A stretch of 64,000 bases of DNA from Oenanthe sinensis. Taxonomy: Eukaryota; Streptophyta; Magnoliopsida; Apiales; Apiaceae. The stretch lies in NCBI GenBank assembly GCA_028671895.1, contig CM053800.1:8267886-8331885 (forward strand). Direction: 5' to 3'. This document shows, in pieces, positions 1 to 8,861 of the stretch. The notes under the pieces were generated by a model. The model was not told the origin of the DNA and ran no database searches. It saw nothing but the letters and a program-made list of their open reading frames with translations. Every line of letters begins with the position of its first letter. Position 1 is the first letter of the stretch. The translations under genes and the position numbers were made by a program.

Positions 1-1
1 T

Positions 2-3000
2 ATGCTACCAGCTGAGTGGGATTATGTAGTTCAGGCCATTCAGCGCTGCATGTTCCCAAAGGACAAAGACTACAGGCCAATGAACAACAGCTGCCGGGTA
101 ATACTATATGGAGTGGCAAACAACAGGAGAGTGAATGTGGGCAAACATCTGTTGATTCAGTTGCATGAGAGGTGGGCATTGGAGAAAAATGCCTCAAGGA
201 ATCCAGAAGATGGTCCAGTCAAATGCTGGATGCCAAGATTTCTTCAGATGGTTCTGGATGACGTCCTTTCAGAGGAACACAGAAGAATATTTCAAGGCTC
301 TGAAAGGATGGCATGTTTTGATATGACTCTAAAGAGTATCTCCACCATGGAAACCCAACAAAAGTCAAGACTTTTTGAGTTGCGCCTGACTCCGTACTTC
401 CAGGATCTGCAAGATGAGTATGCTAGGAGGCATGCTTCTCAGTTTACTGCAGTAGAAGCTGAGAGTAGCGGTAATGAAGCTGAAGGTGGAGATCAAGTGC
501 CTAGAAATTTGGAACAAGCAGGTATGGATGTTGACATGGCCGAGGCAAATGTTGCAGAAGCTGGAGCTGACAAGGATGACGATCTTCTGAGTCAGGTACC
601 TATTCTTGCTGATCTTGATCAATCATCAATTCAACCTGTTTTCTACAGCCGTGGGCCTGAAAACCCCCAGGCTCTATCCCAGGCTGCAAGCCTTTCTGTT
701 CATAAACGTTCAGCCATCCCTAAAACTGGTGATAAAAGGAAGGCAAGCTTATCTGAGTCGAGTGATTCGAGTGGAGGGAGTGTAGGAGTTGAGAGAGTAG
801 TCACTTCAGCAGCTCTGCCACCTCCAAAGAAGCAAAAGGTGGATTCAAACCCAGTGGCAACTGCACAACATGCTAAGGTTAGTTCACCTCTCACAGCCAC
901 CACACCTCACGCTGGTGGCTCTCCTCTCCAAATCATTTCAACACATTCGCACTCGCCTAGGCATGTTGGTGAGAGTCAAGGAGGGGGTCCAGCTCAACAG
1001 CCAATAGGAGCTGGCCCTACCTTCCCTGAGTTGTCCGCTCAGGGCTCTTTGAGCAATTTCTCGGAAGGGGAATGGCAAACTGAGACTAGCACTTCTGATA
1101 CTAGTATCTCAGGAAGTTTTAATGAGGAAGAGTCTGTCGAATCTAGTACGGATGACGCTTCCTCATCTAAATCAGAAAACAAGTTGCTTGCAGAGCAACG
1201 ACATCTGGTGACTGGTGGGTCTACGCCTCCAGAACAGCCCAGCGAACCAGAAAAGGTTCTAAGTGAACAAGGGGATGACATGGTCATAACGCCATCTCCT
1301 ATCGTAGACACAGCGCTTAAAGGCTCAGTCTCACTGACCGATATCGCCGACCAACTCACCGCTAGTCCCCAGCGATTAGTGGATGAGGCTCTAGTACTGT
1401 TAGGCTCTAAACACGAGGGAGAGACAGGGAGAGTAGATCCCTTCTTTTTAGGGATCTTGAGTGAAACAGAACCCGGCGAGAGTAAACAGTCTAACCCAAG
1501 CCAAACACCGTCCCCCAAATTGCAGGATTTAGTGAAGAAAGTGGAGGCTTTGGAGGCTGGAGTTGCTGGTGTTACTGCTGCCGTCTCTTCTCACTCTGGA
1601 AGATTGGAGGTTGGAGCTCAGTTCATGGAGAACCTGATTGCCGTCCAAAATCAAATGATTGACAAGATAAATAATCTTGGATTGGCACAGGTGGAGGTTG
1701 GGAGGTCAGTAGATGATGTCACTTATGGCATGTCTCAGGTTTGGACGAAACTGAATGAACTACTTGATGCTGTCTTTGGACGTAACAAGGATGGACCTGG
1801 TCCTTCAACTGGTGGTGGTGCTGACGATAATAATGATGATGATGCTCCTGATGAGGATAACACACCTAAGGGGGAGAAGGAGGATCAAGGTCTGAAAAAG
1901 CTGACTAGTAAGGGTCCCGTGATCGAGTCCTCAAACAAATCTGGTGAAAAGGAGGTGGAGGAGACTCAACCGGCACTTAAGGACAAAGGCAAGCAGAAGA
2001 TGGTAGTTGAAGAAGAAGCTGAGAAAGAAACACCTCTCGTCGATGCATTTATGAGAGACTTTATTGAAGATTCTGATGATGATGAGATGGATGTAGAAGC
2101 CTTAGTGGCAAGGAGGTCGAGACTCGAGCAACGGGCAAGAGAGTGGGAACAAGAAAGAGGTCTAAATCCTGGCGGATCCGGCGCAGGAGTTGCAGGTGAT
2201 GCAGGAGACCACTCGGTTGCTGACGAGCATGTGCCAGAAGATGAAGCGGAGATGCAAGGAGAGATTTTCAGGGAAGCCAGAGAAAGAGTAAATGAAGAAG
2301 TTCTACAAGGGATAGTTGAAAAAGAACTAATGGCAAAGGAGAAAAGAGCGGCTCAGAAAACTCAGCATGAGTATGAAATGAAAAAGATCAAAGATCCTAA
2401 GGTCCAGGCTGACATAAGGAGGGAAGGTCCCGAGTGGGACAAGGCTAGAGAAGCCTTAGCTGGACCAAGAGCCTATGCTCATGACTCAGGAAGATTGAGC
2501 TTTCTTCTTCATAAGCTAGAAAATCTAAACCCTGGGCTGCTGAATTATCTAAATTGCATAAGACAGGGATGCACCTCCGTACAATTCATATTCAAGGAGA
2601 AGGCATGGAATCTGATGATCACTTGGACACCCATAACAAAAATCGGGCCGTGTATGGTGGATGAAGCTTTCTTCCAAGAAAGGGGTGCAAGTGAACTGGT
2701 AGAATTCGCTCACAAGGTAGACACCTCTGTCAAGACTGGAGTGCTATTTAAGGAAAAATTGTTGAAGATGGCTGAAGACAGAGGGGTTGACATTATTCTA
2801 AATCCCTACCAGATCAGATATGTCCATGACAAAGTCTTGAGGATCGTAAATCTGCATGACTCGAAACTAACTCCGAGCGGAAATGTGCTGAAGGCAGTTG
2901 CAAAGCTAGTCCTCTCTAAGGGTTTTCTAACAAAGGAAAAGAAGCTGGTGGCTAAGGACTTGGAGAAGCTGATAAGAAGGCAAGACGCTCGATACAAGTT

Positions 3001-3061
3001 GCCTGAAGCTACACTACCAGTGGTTAAGAAGGAACCTGAAGACTATGCATTCGAGCAGTAA
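2..3061 (+). CDS. Post-pol additional ORF (aORF) of element A, main part, 5'-truncated by the window
   Basis: Long open frame of 1019 codons, already open at the window edge, so the true start is probably upstream. In Sirevirus-like Copia elements a large ORF of unknown function (sometimes called env-like) lies between pol and the 3' LTR, and position and architecture fit. Order of regions: a conserved-looking globular N part (residues 1-140, with LYGVANNRRVNVGKHLLIQL near 35); a long low-complexity Ser/Pro/acidic region (about 150-500); a coiled-coil-like stretch (about 505-595, VEALEAGVAG and following); an acidic Asp/Asn tract; a charged Glu/Lys/Arg helix (about 690-810); and a mixed C-terminal domain. 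No signal peptide or membrane segment is apparent, so I do not call it an envelope protein. The frame ends at a TAA (3059-3061) after Gln, but continues open for another 220 codons. Confidence 0.7.
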   Translation: MLPAEWDYVVQAIQRCMFPKDKDYRPMNNSCRVILYGVANNRRVNVGKHLLIQLHERWALEKNASRNPEDGPVKCWMPRFLQMVLDDVLSEEHRRIFQGSERMACFDMTLKSISTMETQQKSRLFELRLTPYFQDLQDEYARRHASQFTAVEAESSGNEAEGGDQVPRNLEQAGMDVDMAEANVAEAGADKDDDLLSQVPILADLDQSSIQPVFYSRGPENPQALSQAASLSVHKRSAIPKTGDKRKASLSESSDSSGGSVGVERVVTSAALPPPKKQKVDSNPVATAQHAKVSSPLTATTPHAGGSPLQIISTHSHSPRHVGESQGGGPAQQPIGAGPTFPELSAQGSLSNFSEGEWQTETSTSDTSISGSFNEEESVESSTDDASSSKSENKLLAEQRHLVTGGSTPPEQPSEPEKVLSEQGDDMVITPSPIVDTALKGSVSLTDIADQLTASPQRLVDEALVLLGSKHEGETGRVDPFFLGILSETEPGESKQSNPSQTPSPKLQDLVKKVEALEAGVAGVTAAVSSHSGRLEVGAQFMENLIAVQNQMIDKINNLGLAQVEVGRSVDDVTYGMSQVWTKLNELLDAVFGRNKDGPGPSTGGGADDNNDDDAPDEDNTPKGEKEDQGLKKLTSKGPVIESSNKSGEKEVEETQPALKDKGKQKMVVEEEAEKETPLVDAFMRDFIEDSDDDEMDVEALVARRSRLEQRAREWEQERGLNPGGSGAGVAGDAGDHSVADEHVPEDEAEMQGEIFREARERVNEEVLQGIVEKELMAKEKRAAQKTQHEYEMKKIKDPKVQADIRREGPEWDKAREALAGPRAYAHDSGRLSFLLHKLENLNPGLLNYLNCIRQGCTSVQFIFKEKAWNLMITWTPITKIGPCMVDEAFFQERGASELVEFAHKVDTSVKTGVLFKEKLLKMAEDRGVDIILNPYQIRYVHDKVLRIVNLHDSKLTPSGNVLKAVAKLVLSKGFLTKEKKLVAKDLEKLIRRQDARYKLPEATLPVVKKEPEDYAFEQ

Positions 3062-3721
3062 GACGAGGCAATAAGGGAACATGTGCAGAGATACGGAGAT
3101 CCAAGAATAGACATTCCAGAAGAAGGGGAAATAAGGGAGGAAGCTGGTGCAGTGGCTGGTGCAAATGTCAAGTTTGTCAAAAGCAAAGCTGAGAATGAGA
3201 ATGATCTACTGATCTATACAGACAAGCATCAGGTGGAAACCATCATTGAAATCAAGTACGACATCTTTACAGAACACAGTCATGAAACACTGTGTATTAT
3301 AAGGGAATTGATTGAGGAGATGGATGATGTTGACGAGTTTGATCAGGATTATCTGAGGGTCACGTTTGATAACTTCTGTAAGAGAAGACAACAGCTTGAT
3401 ATTCAGAGGCTACAACAATGCACCACCGCTATTGTCATTGGATACCCTAAGCAGCTGGTTATAAGGAAGAAAGGGGAAAAGGGGTACCCTGACAAAGTCA
3501 CGAAGCTGAGGTTTGAAGACATTCCCACGAAGCTTACCACTCGCAGCATGGTTGAAAGGTGGTTGAGGTTGTTTCAGAATTACAAGATCAGAAATCATGT
3601 GGAAGCAGAAGGACTTAATCTTCTTAAGAAAAGAATGGATGAAGTCTGCAACCCTGAGTTCATGAAGAAAGAAAAAGCAGCTAAGAAGAAAGCTCGTGAG
3701 GAAGAGGAGCGCAAGAAATAA
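3062..3721 (+). CDS. C-terminal segment of the element A aORF beyond an in-frame TAA
   Basis: The frame directly after the TAA at 3059-3061 stays open to 3721 in the same phase; a separate Met-initiated ORF would begin at 3083. The roughly 220-residue segment is charged and mixed alpha/beta in feel: acidic stretch, a domain around residues 40-180 of the segment (GYPKQLVIRKKGEKGYPDKV region), then a Lys/Glu-rich tail ending EEERKK. It looks like the normal C-terminus of the aORF. The TAA may be one nonsense mutation, a natural stop, or a leaky stop; the B-family aORF has a TAA after Gln at a comparable place. Function unknown. Confidence 0.6.
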   Translation, partial: DEAIREHVQRYGDPRIDIPEEGEIREEAGAVAGANVKFVKSKAENENDLLIYTDKHQVETIIEIKYDIFTEHSHETLCIIRELIEEMDDVDEFDQDYLRVTFDNFCKRRQQLDIQRLQQCTTAIVIGYPKQLVIRKKGEKGYPDKVTKLRFEDIPTKLTTRSMVERWLRLFQNYKIRNHVEAEGLNLLKKRMDEVCNPEFMKKEKAAKKKAREEEERKK

Positions 3722-4183
3722 AAGTTTTAATGTATTATGCTTGTAATGTTTCTTTGCGTTGTAATTTGTTTTCTTGTTTTCCTGCATTGTATAAATATTA
3801 TCTGTTTTCTTGTGTAGTGTAAGGTAGAAGTTAGTTAGCTAAGTGTCTTGAAACTGGTTTATATTAGGCATCAATTATTTCGCGAAGTTCGGCGGTGGTA
3901 ATACTGCTAAAAGGACTTCAGAAGGATAATTGAAGATTGAGTGGACCGTGCTCTTAAAGTACTTAGAGAAAATCTCTAGAAGAGCATGAAGCCATTTAAT
4001 CGAGCCAACAGGTGTCCAATTTTGGCACTTGAAGTATCAGTAATAGACATGAAGTTAATTAATCAAGCCAAGCATTATGTAAGTTGACATGATCCTTTAT
4101 GAATGTTATTTTATCTTTTTCAGTCCCTGTTTAGTTGAGTTATCCTCATTGTGAATTTGGTTGTCATTGTTAGACAATCAAAT
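3722..4183 (+). other. 3' untranslated spacer of element A
   Basis: About 460 bases between the aORF end and the polypurine tract. AT-rich, no ORF of note. This is the normal non-coding interval before the 3' LTR. Confidence 0.55.
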
Positions 4184-4193
4184 AGGGGGAGAT
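4181..4193 (+). promoter_or_regulatory. Polypurine tract of element A
   Basis: AATAGGGGGAGAT lies directly before the TG that opens the LTR, the expected place of the plus-strand priming site. The same purine tract precedes the 3' LTR of element D on the other strand. Confidence 0.85.
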
Positions 4194-4837
4194 TGAAAGG
4201 CATAGGTGTACTAACTTGTAACACTTAATTATTTTGTAACTCAGCTAAGTAAAAGATAAAACAACAGCAAAACAAGAGAAACTGAAGAAGCACATGGAAT
4301 CAATCAACTGAAGAAATGGTAATGATACTTGGTAACTACAAGTAACTAATTTGGTTAATCAAGGATGCATAAGTGAGAAGAAGTTCAATCTGAGTATTGC
4401 TCATGCCCTAACTTATCTAATGGAGAATCAAATTAATGTCAAGGAAGTATCAAGAAGACCAAAGTGATTTCATGTAATGTATATCAACATCTGGATAATG
4501 CAAAGGTTAATCAACAAATGAGAACTGACATTCAGAAGCAAGAACCCCTACAAGACTAGTCACTTATGAACCAGACCATTGCATCAAGTGTCAGGACATT
4601 GGAGGCAAGTTCATGTCAGTAATAGAAGATCTCATTTGAATTGAGTGAGGAAAAGATATTGAAGAAGCTAGGGAAACTTGCTCATAAAGGTTAATCCTCA
4701 ATTAGTCACTAAAGAAGGTCAACATTGGATGTGTGCATATTTGCTAAGGCAAATGTCGATCCACAGCAGATCGAGATGCGGGTCGAGATTTACAAGTGAA
4801 GTAAAACACTGCAAAGGCAAATCTCGATCCAGGCGAT

Positions 4838-5008
4838 AGATCGAGATCGAGATTCTCCCAGATCGAGATCGAGATTCTCCCAGATCGAGATCGAGATCTT
4901 CACAGATCGAGATCGAGATCTTCATAGATCGAGATCGAGATTCTCCCAGATCGAGATCGAGATTTTCACAGATCGAGATCGAGATGGGTCCAGGCGAAGA
5001 TCGAGATG
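4838..5008 (+). repeat. GATCGAGATC minisatellite in the U3 of the element A LTR
   Basis: About seven tandem units of roughly 22 bp (core AGATCGAGATCGAGAT plus TCTCCC, CTTCACA or similar) with small variations. Isolated copies lie just outside (4750-4830 and 4995-5010). It lies about 150 bp upstream of the TATA box. Confidence 0.9.
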
Positions 5009-5154
5009 CGGGTAGAAATGTAACATTTAATGTTCAAGGGACAAGTGGCTTATTGTGAACGGTTGATCCAGAGTTGTTGGGAAAGTACTTTTTGTTGTCG
5101 AAGTCCTGATTGGGCCACGTACACAAAAAGGACAAGATCAAGACTACATGACAT

Positions 5155-5162
5155 TATAAAAG
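5155..5162 (+). promoter_or_regulatory. TATA box of the element A LTR
   Basis: TATAAAAG in the second half of the LTR, downstream of the U3 repeat array, at the expected position of the RNA polymerase II promoter. Confidence 0.55.
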
Positions 5163-5470
5163 CAGCACTTTGTTTTTTATTAGAAAATAGACTTTCATCA
5201 TCTCTATATTCAACGATATTTTTAAGAGGGAGCATTTACTGTAAAAACAAAAAGTGAGAGAGAGGATCAGTTGAATCTAGCTTTAATTGCTGTATTTATT
5301 GTTCAACTGATCATGATGCTTTTATGAATGTTGTAGCAAATCCATCAATGAATATAATGATATATTCTTGAAATTTTGTGTCATCATTTATTACCTGCAT
5401 ATTATTTATTCTCTCATAAATTTTAAACAGTTGTATTCACTCCCCCCCTCTACAACACTTTGGACCTAAC

Positions 5471-6919
5471 AAACCTGTAGGGTGCAAATGGATATACAAA
5501 AGAAAGATTGGAGCGGAAGGCCAGGTGGAGACCTATAAGGCCAGGCTCGTGGCAAAAGGATTCAAACAAAGGCAAGGGATTGACTTTGATGAAACTTTTT
5601 CGCCTATAGCCCTGCTTAAATCAATTCGGATTTTGCTTGCGATTGCAGCTTACTATGACTATGAGATCTGGCAAATGGACGTGAAAACGGCCTTCCTCAA
5701 TGGGAAACTTGAAGAGGAAGTGTATATGACACAGCCAGAGGGTTTTGTTTCCAAAGGGAATGAACACCTAGTGTGCAAGCTGCTACGAACCATATATGGA
5801 TTGAGGCAAGCTTCTCGTAGATGGAACATCCGTTTTGATGAGACAATCAAAGAGTTTGGTTTTATCAAAAACATAGATGAACCATGTATCTACAAGAAGG
5901 TTAATGGGAGCACGGTAACATTTCTTGTGTTGTATGTGGATGACATACTTCTTATAGGAAATGATATACCGATGCTTCAATCAGTCAAAGTGTGGCTATC
6001 AAAGAACTTCACTATGAAGGACTTGGGAGAAGCATCCTACATTCTCGGTATAAAGATCTATAGAGATAGATCTAGAAGAATGATAGGTCTTACCCAGGGT
6101 ACATACATCGAGAAAGTGCTGAAAAGATTTAGCATGGAAAACTCCAAGAGAGGTCTCATGCCGATGAGCCATGGAGTTTCCCTTTCCGAGAAGATGTCTC
6201 CTAAGACAGCTGAGGAAAGACAGCGTATGAGTAAGATTCCTTATGCTTCAGCAATAGGATCTATCATATACGCGATGATATGTACTAGGCCTGATGTTGC
6301 TCATTCAATCAGTGTGACGAGCAGATATCAGTCCGATCCAGGTGAAGAACACTGGAAAGCAGTAAAGAACATCCTTAAGTACTTGTGAAGGACTAAGGAT
6401 AATTTTCTTGTTTTTGGTGGTTCTGATTTGATAATAGAAGGTTATACCGACTCTAGTTTTCAATCAGAATGTGATGATAGCAAATCTATGTCAGGGTACG
6501 TGTTTACTCTGAATGGTGGTGCGATTAGTTGGAGGAGTTCCAAACAGTCTACAACGGCTGACTCCACAGCGGAAGCAGAGTATATAGCTGCAAGTGAGGC
6601 AGCAAAATAAGCCGTTTGGATGAGGAAATTTGTTTATGAGTTGGGAGTTGTTCCTAGTGTTGAGGAGCCTATTGTATTGTATTGTGATAACAATGCAGCA
6701 ATAGCACAAGCCAAGGAACCTAGGTCTCATAAAAATTCCAAACATGTTTTGCGGCGCTTTCATTTGATTAGGGAGATCATAGAAAGGGGAGATGTCAAAA
6801 TAGAGAGAGTTGACACACATAACAACATAGCAGACCCACTTACAAAGCCGTTGTCTCAGATTCTTTTTGATCGTCATAAAAGGAAGATGGGTATTACATA
6901 CCAGGGTAATTGGCTTTAG
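5471..6919 (+). pseudogene. Copia reverse transcriptase-RNase H (element C), 5'-truncated, two nonsense codons
   Basis: One reading frame encodes the Copia RT from VGCKWIYKRKIG onward, through ARLVAKGFKQRQGIDFDETF, MDVKTAFLNG and the catalytic YVDD (around 5935, LYVDDILLIGND), then the connection and the RNase H (YTDSSFQSE, STAEAEYIAASEAA, DNNAAIAQAK), ending at 6919. Only two stops break this frame: TGA at 6386-6388 and TAA at 6608-6610; phase is kept across both. Integrase, protease and Gag are missing because element A interrupts the gene. When whole it would have copied element RNA into cDNA in the virus-like particle. It is now inactive. Confidence 0.9.
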
Positions 6920-6920
6920 T

Positions 6921-6933
6921 CCAAGTGGGAGAT
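6921..6933 (+). promoter_or_regulatory. Polypurine tract of element C
   Basis: CCAAGTGGGAGAT precedes the LTR start TGAAAGTGTTTG; plus-strand priming site. Confidence 0.75.
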
Positions 6934-8504
6934 TGAAAGTGTTTGTCCTAAATCCAATCATGTATGATGAGTTAGGAAGAACTTTCTTGTATTCTTATTT
7001 GATTTCATTAATATTAATAAAAGACTTATTTGTTTTATTACGGGCTTTATCTGTTTAAAGTGTCTTAAATAAGATGTTCCATAGTTTAGAGTGAAGCTTC
7101 TAGAATTATAATGAGATTATAATAGTGAGATCTAGAAGATGATGACTCTTGACTTAAACAGTTCCTGATCATAGGATAACTAATTGGAAGTTAGTGAATC
7201 CGCAAAGATTGGTACATACTATGCTTGCTCCTTTAAGGAGGATGTCTGTTCTCATAGGCATTTGTGTGGTGACACTATAGCTAGTATGTAGGTGCTTATT
7301 AAGGAATAAGTTCACTGAACGTGACTCGATAAATTGAACAACTAATGGAGTTTACTCATGTGTCAATAGTTGTTCACTAAGTGATAGTTGTGCAAGTATC
7401 CTTAGACTTGAGATCGTTAAAGTTATCTTGTATATAATGAACTATGTTTTGGTTTAGTCCTTAGTCTCAAGGACATCCATTAGGTCTATTCCGGGCATAG
7501 GGATTTGTGTATGAAGATAGTTAACGTCAATAGAGGATCCACCCCTTCCAGTATGGGAAGAGAATATCATATGTTATTCTTAGTATGCGAGTTCTGGAAT
7601 CTCTGGCCAGAGTGAATGAAATTAGAAAGGAGTTTCTAATTTTAATATATGAAAGTTGCACTATGAATAAGAAAACATATGATTAAATTTAATAGGCTTG
7701 ACACGAGTTCCATGCCTTGTATTTAATCGGGATATTGTAGGGTGGAAGGAATTGATTGTGCGGTAACTAGTCACTGACAGGTTCTTGGCAGTGAATTCAT
7801 ATTATCCGGATAGTCGCGATATGTTGAGAAGCATCACTCACGATGTAGAATAAATATAATTAATCAGTTAATTATATTTAATGAATTATTAGAATTCATA
7901 TAAATAATAAATAAAAGGTTTATTATTATTTATTTTTACTACCGGCTTAATATTGAACCTACATGGTCACACCATAAAAGAATATTTTCTTTGATGAAAA
8001 GATTTAAATTATGAGAGAGAGAATTATTTTCTAAATAGTTTAGAAAAAGGAAATGATGATTAAAATAGTTTTAATTATTATTAAAGCATTTTATAAAATA
8101 TGGGGTTTAATATAATAATATATATTGATATATTATTTATGGAAAAACCCTAGGATAGTCCTATAAATAGAATGAGATGCTTCATTCTAGAGTTGTGAAC
8201 TTTTAGGGTGAACTTTTAGTTTTTGGAGAAAACACTAGCCTCCATCTCTCTCTCTCTTTTTCTCTAAAATAAGTTTTAGAAATTATTTGAAGATCTTCAT
8301 CAAAGGAAGAATTCTTGGTGGATACAGGTAGAGTACTTCACACTCTGAGAAGTAGCTGCTAGGATCTCTTGTTCACACACTTGGATCGCTTTAAAGGTAA
8401 GGTTTCGATTCCATCTCGGTTTTATATGATTATATGCGATCATATATATGGTTTTACGGCAAAAATTGTAATATCACGCTTCCGTACCTCCGTAAATTCC
8501 TTCA
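6934..8504 (+). repeat. 3' LTR of element C
   Basis: TGAAAGTGTTTGTCC to AATTCCTTCA, about 1571 bp. It follows the polypurine tract and the end of RNase H. A TATA box lies near 8162. Unlike the LTRs of A, D and B/E there is no short-motif array in U3; a (CT)n tract (about 8245-8275) lies in the leader part. Confidence 0.8.
8162..8169 (+). promoter_or_regulatory. TATA box of the element C LTR
   Basis: TATAAATA followed by AGAATGAG, in the last quarter of the LTR, consistent with a Copia LTR promoter. Confidence 0.6.
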
Positions 8505-8762
8505 GATAATGATAAGAATAACTTTTATAAGGTAATAGACTTGTATTTGGATTTCTTCTTCACTATCCAAATCAAATTATGATTTGTCTATTTTTTTCTT
8601 TAATAAACTCTGATGATAAACTCTATCGGTTTGATAATATTTGATAAAACATTCTCTGTTAGAGTAAACTCTGTTCGACAGCTTCCTAAACTCTGATGAC
8701 GTCAGCAACATAAACTCTATTCTTGATATTCTCTGACTGCATTAGTGTTTACTTTTCTAACA
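8505..8762 (-). repeat. Truncated 3' LTR of B-left
   Basis: On the minus strand it starts TGTTAGAAAAGTAAACACT and matches the first half of the LTRs at 22604 and 55452 (TGTTAGAAATACAAACACTG, TGTTAGCAATGCAAACACTG), including CAGAGTTTAC motifs and TGACGTCATCAGAG. It stops after ATCATTATC where element C begins. The rest should lie upstream of the window on the other side of C. Confidence 0.8.
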
Positions 8763-8775
8763 ATCTACCCCAATT
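8763..8775 (-). promoter_or_regulatory. Polypurine tract of B-left
   Basis: Reverse complement reads AAATTGGGGTAGAT directly before the LTR TG; B-right has AATTAGGGAAGAT at the same place. Confidence 0.6.
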
Positions 8776-8861
8776 TATACTTTACTAAGTAAAACATAAA
8801 TTTTATTTATGTTGTCAGAAACATAGACAAATGCATCAGAGTTTGAATCTTCCTTCTTGAC

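Larger units (their letters stand above)
1..5471 (+). mobile_element. Element A: 3' part of a Sirevirus-like Copia LTR retrotransposon
   Basis: The window opens inside the large ORF that follows pol, then shows a polypurine tract and one complete 3' LTR ending in CA. Gag, protease, integrase, RT and the 5' LTR must lie upstream of the window. The polypurine tract and first LTR bases (TGAAAGGCAT) are the same as in element D, which has a readable Copia pol, so a Sirevirus-like assignment is reasonable. Right after the LTR the sequence enters the middle of another Copia RT gene in frame, so A appears to be inserted into element C. Confidence 0.8.
4194..5471 (+). repeat. 3' LTR of element A
   Basis: Begins TGAAAGGCATAGGTG after the polypurine tract and ends CTTTGGACCTAACA, a TG...CA LTR of about 1278 bp. 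The C-rich stretch before the end (CTCCCCCCCTCTACAA) resembles the LTR tails of D and B/E (CCCCCTTCTAC/G). The U3 part holds a GATCGAGATC array upstream of a TATA box. The 5' LTR is outside the window, so its age cannot be judged here. Confidence 0.8.
5472..8504 (+). mobile_element. Element C: 3' part of a Copia LTR retrotransposon
   Basis: Starts abruptly in the middle of the Copia RT domain, exactly where the LTR of element A ends, and runs through RNase H, polypurine tract and a complete 3' LTR. The missing 5' part is expected upstream of the window, on the far side of element A. Its own right end abuts the truncated LTR of B-left, so C seems to have inserted into that LTR. There is no large ORF between pol and the LTR, unlike A, B and E. 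Confidence 0.8.

Noticed and set aside
1039..1518. 159-codon minus-strand ORF and several other ORFs opposite the element A aORF
   Set aside because: Complementary-strand shadows of a strong low-complexity ORF; no domain and no promoter.
2..3721. Envelope protein
   Set aside because: The ORF sits where an env-like gene would be, but no signal peptide, transmembrane helix or furin-like site is visible. Kept as aORF of unknown function.
4719..5257. Small ORFs inside the element A LTR
   Set aside because: They overlap the U3 array and the TATA box; repeats read as ISICEDLDL-type peptides.
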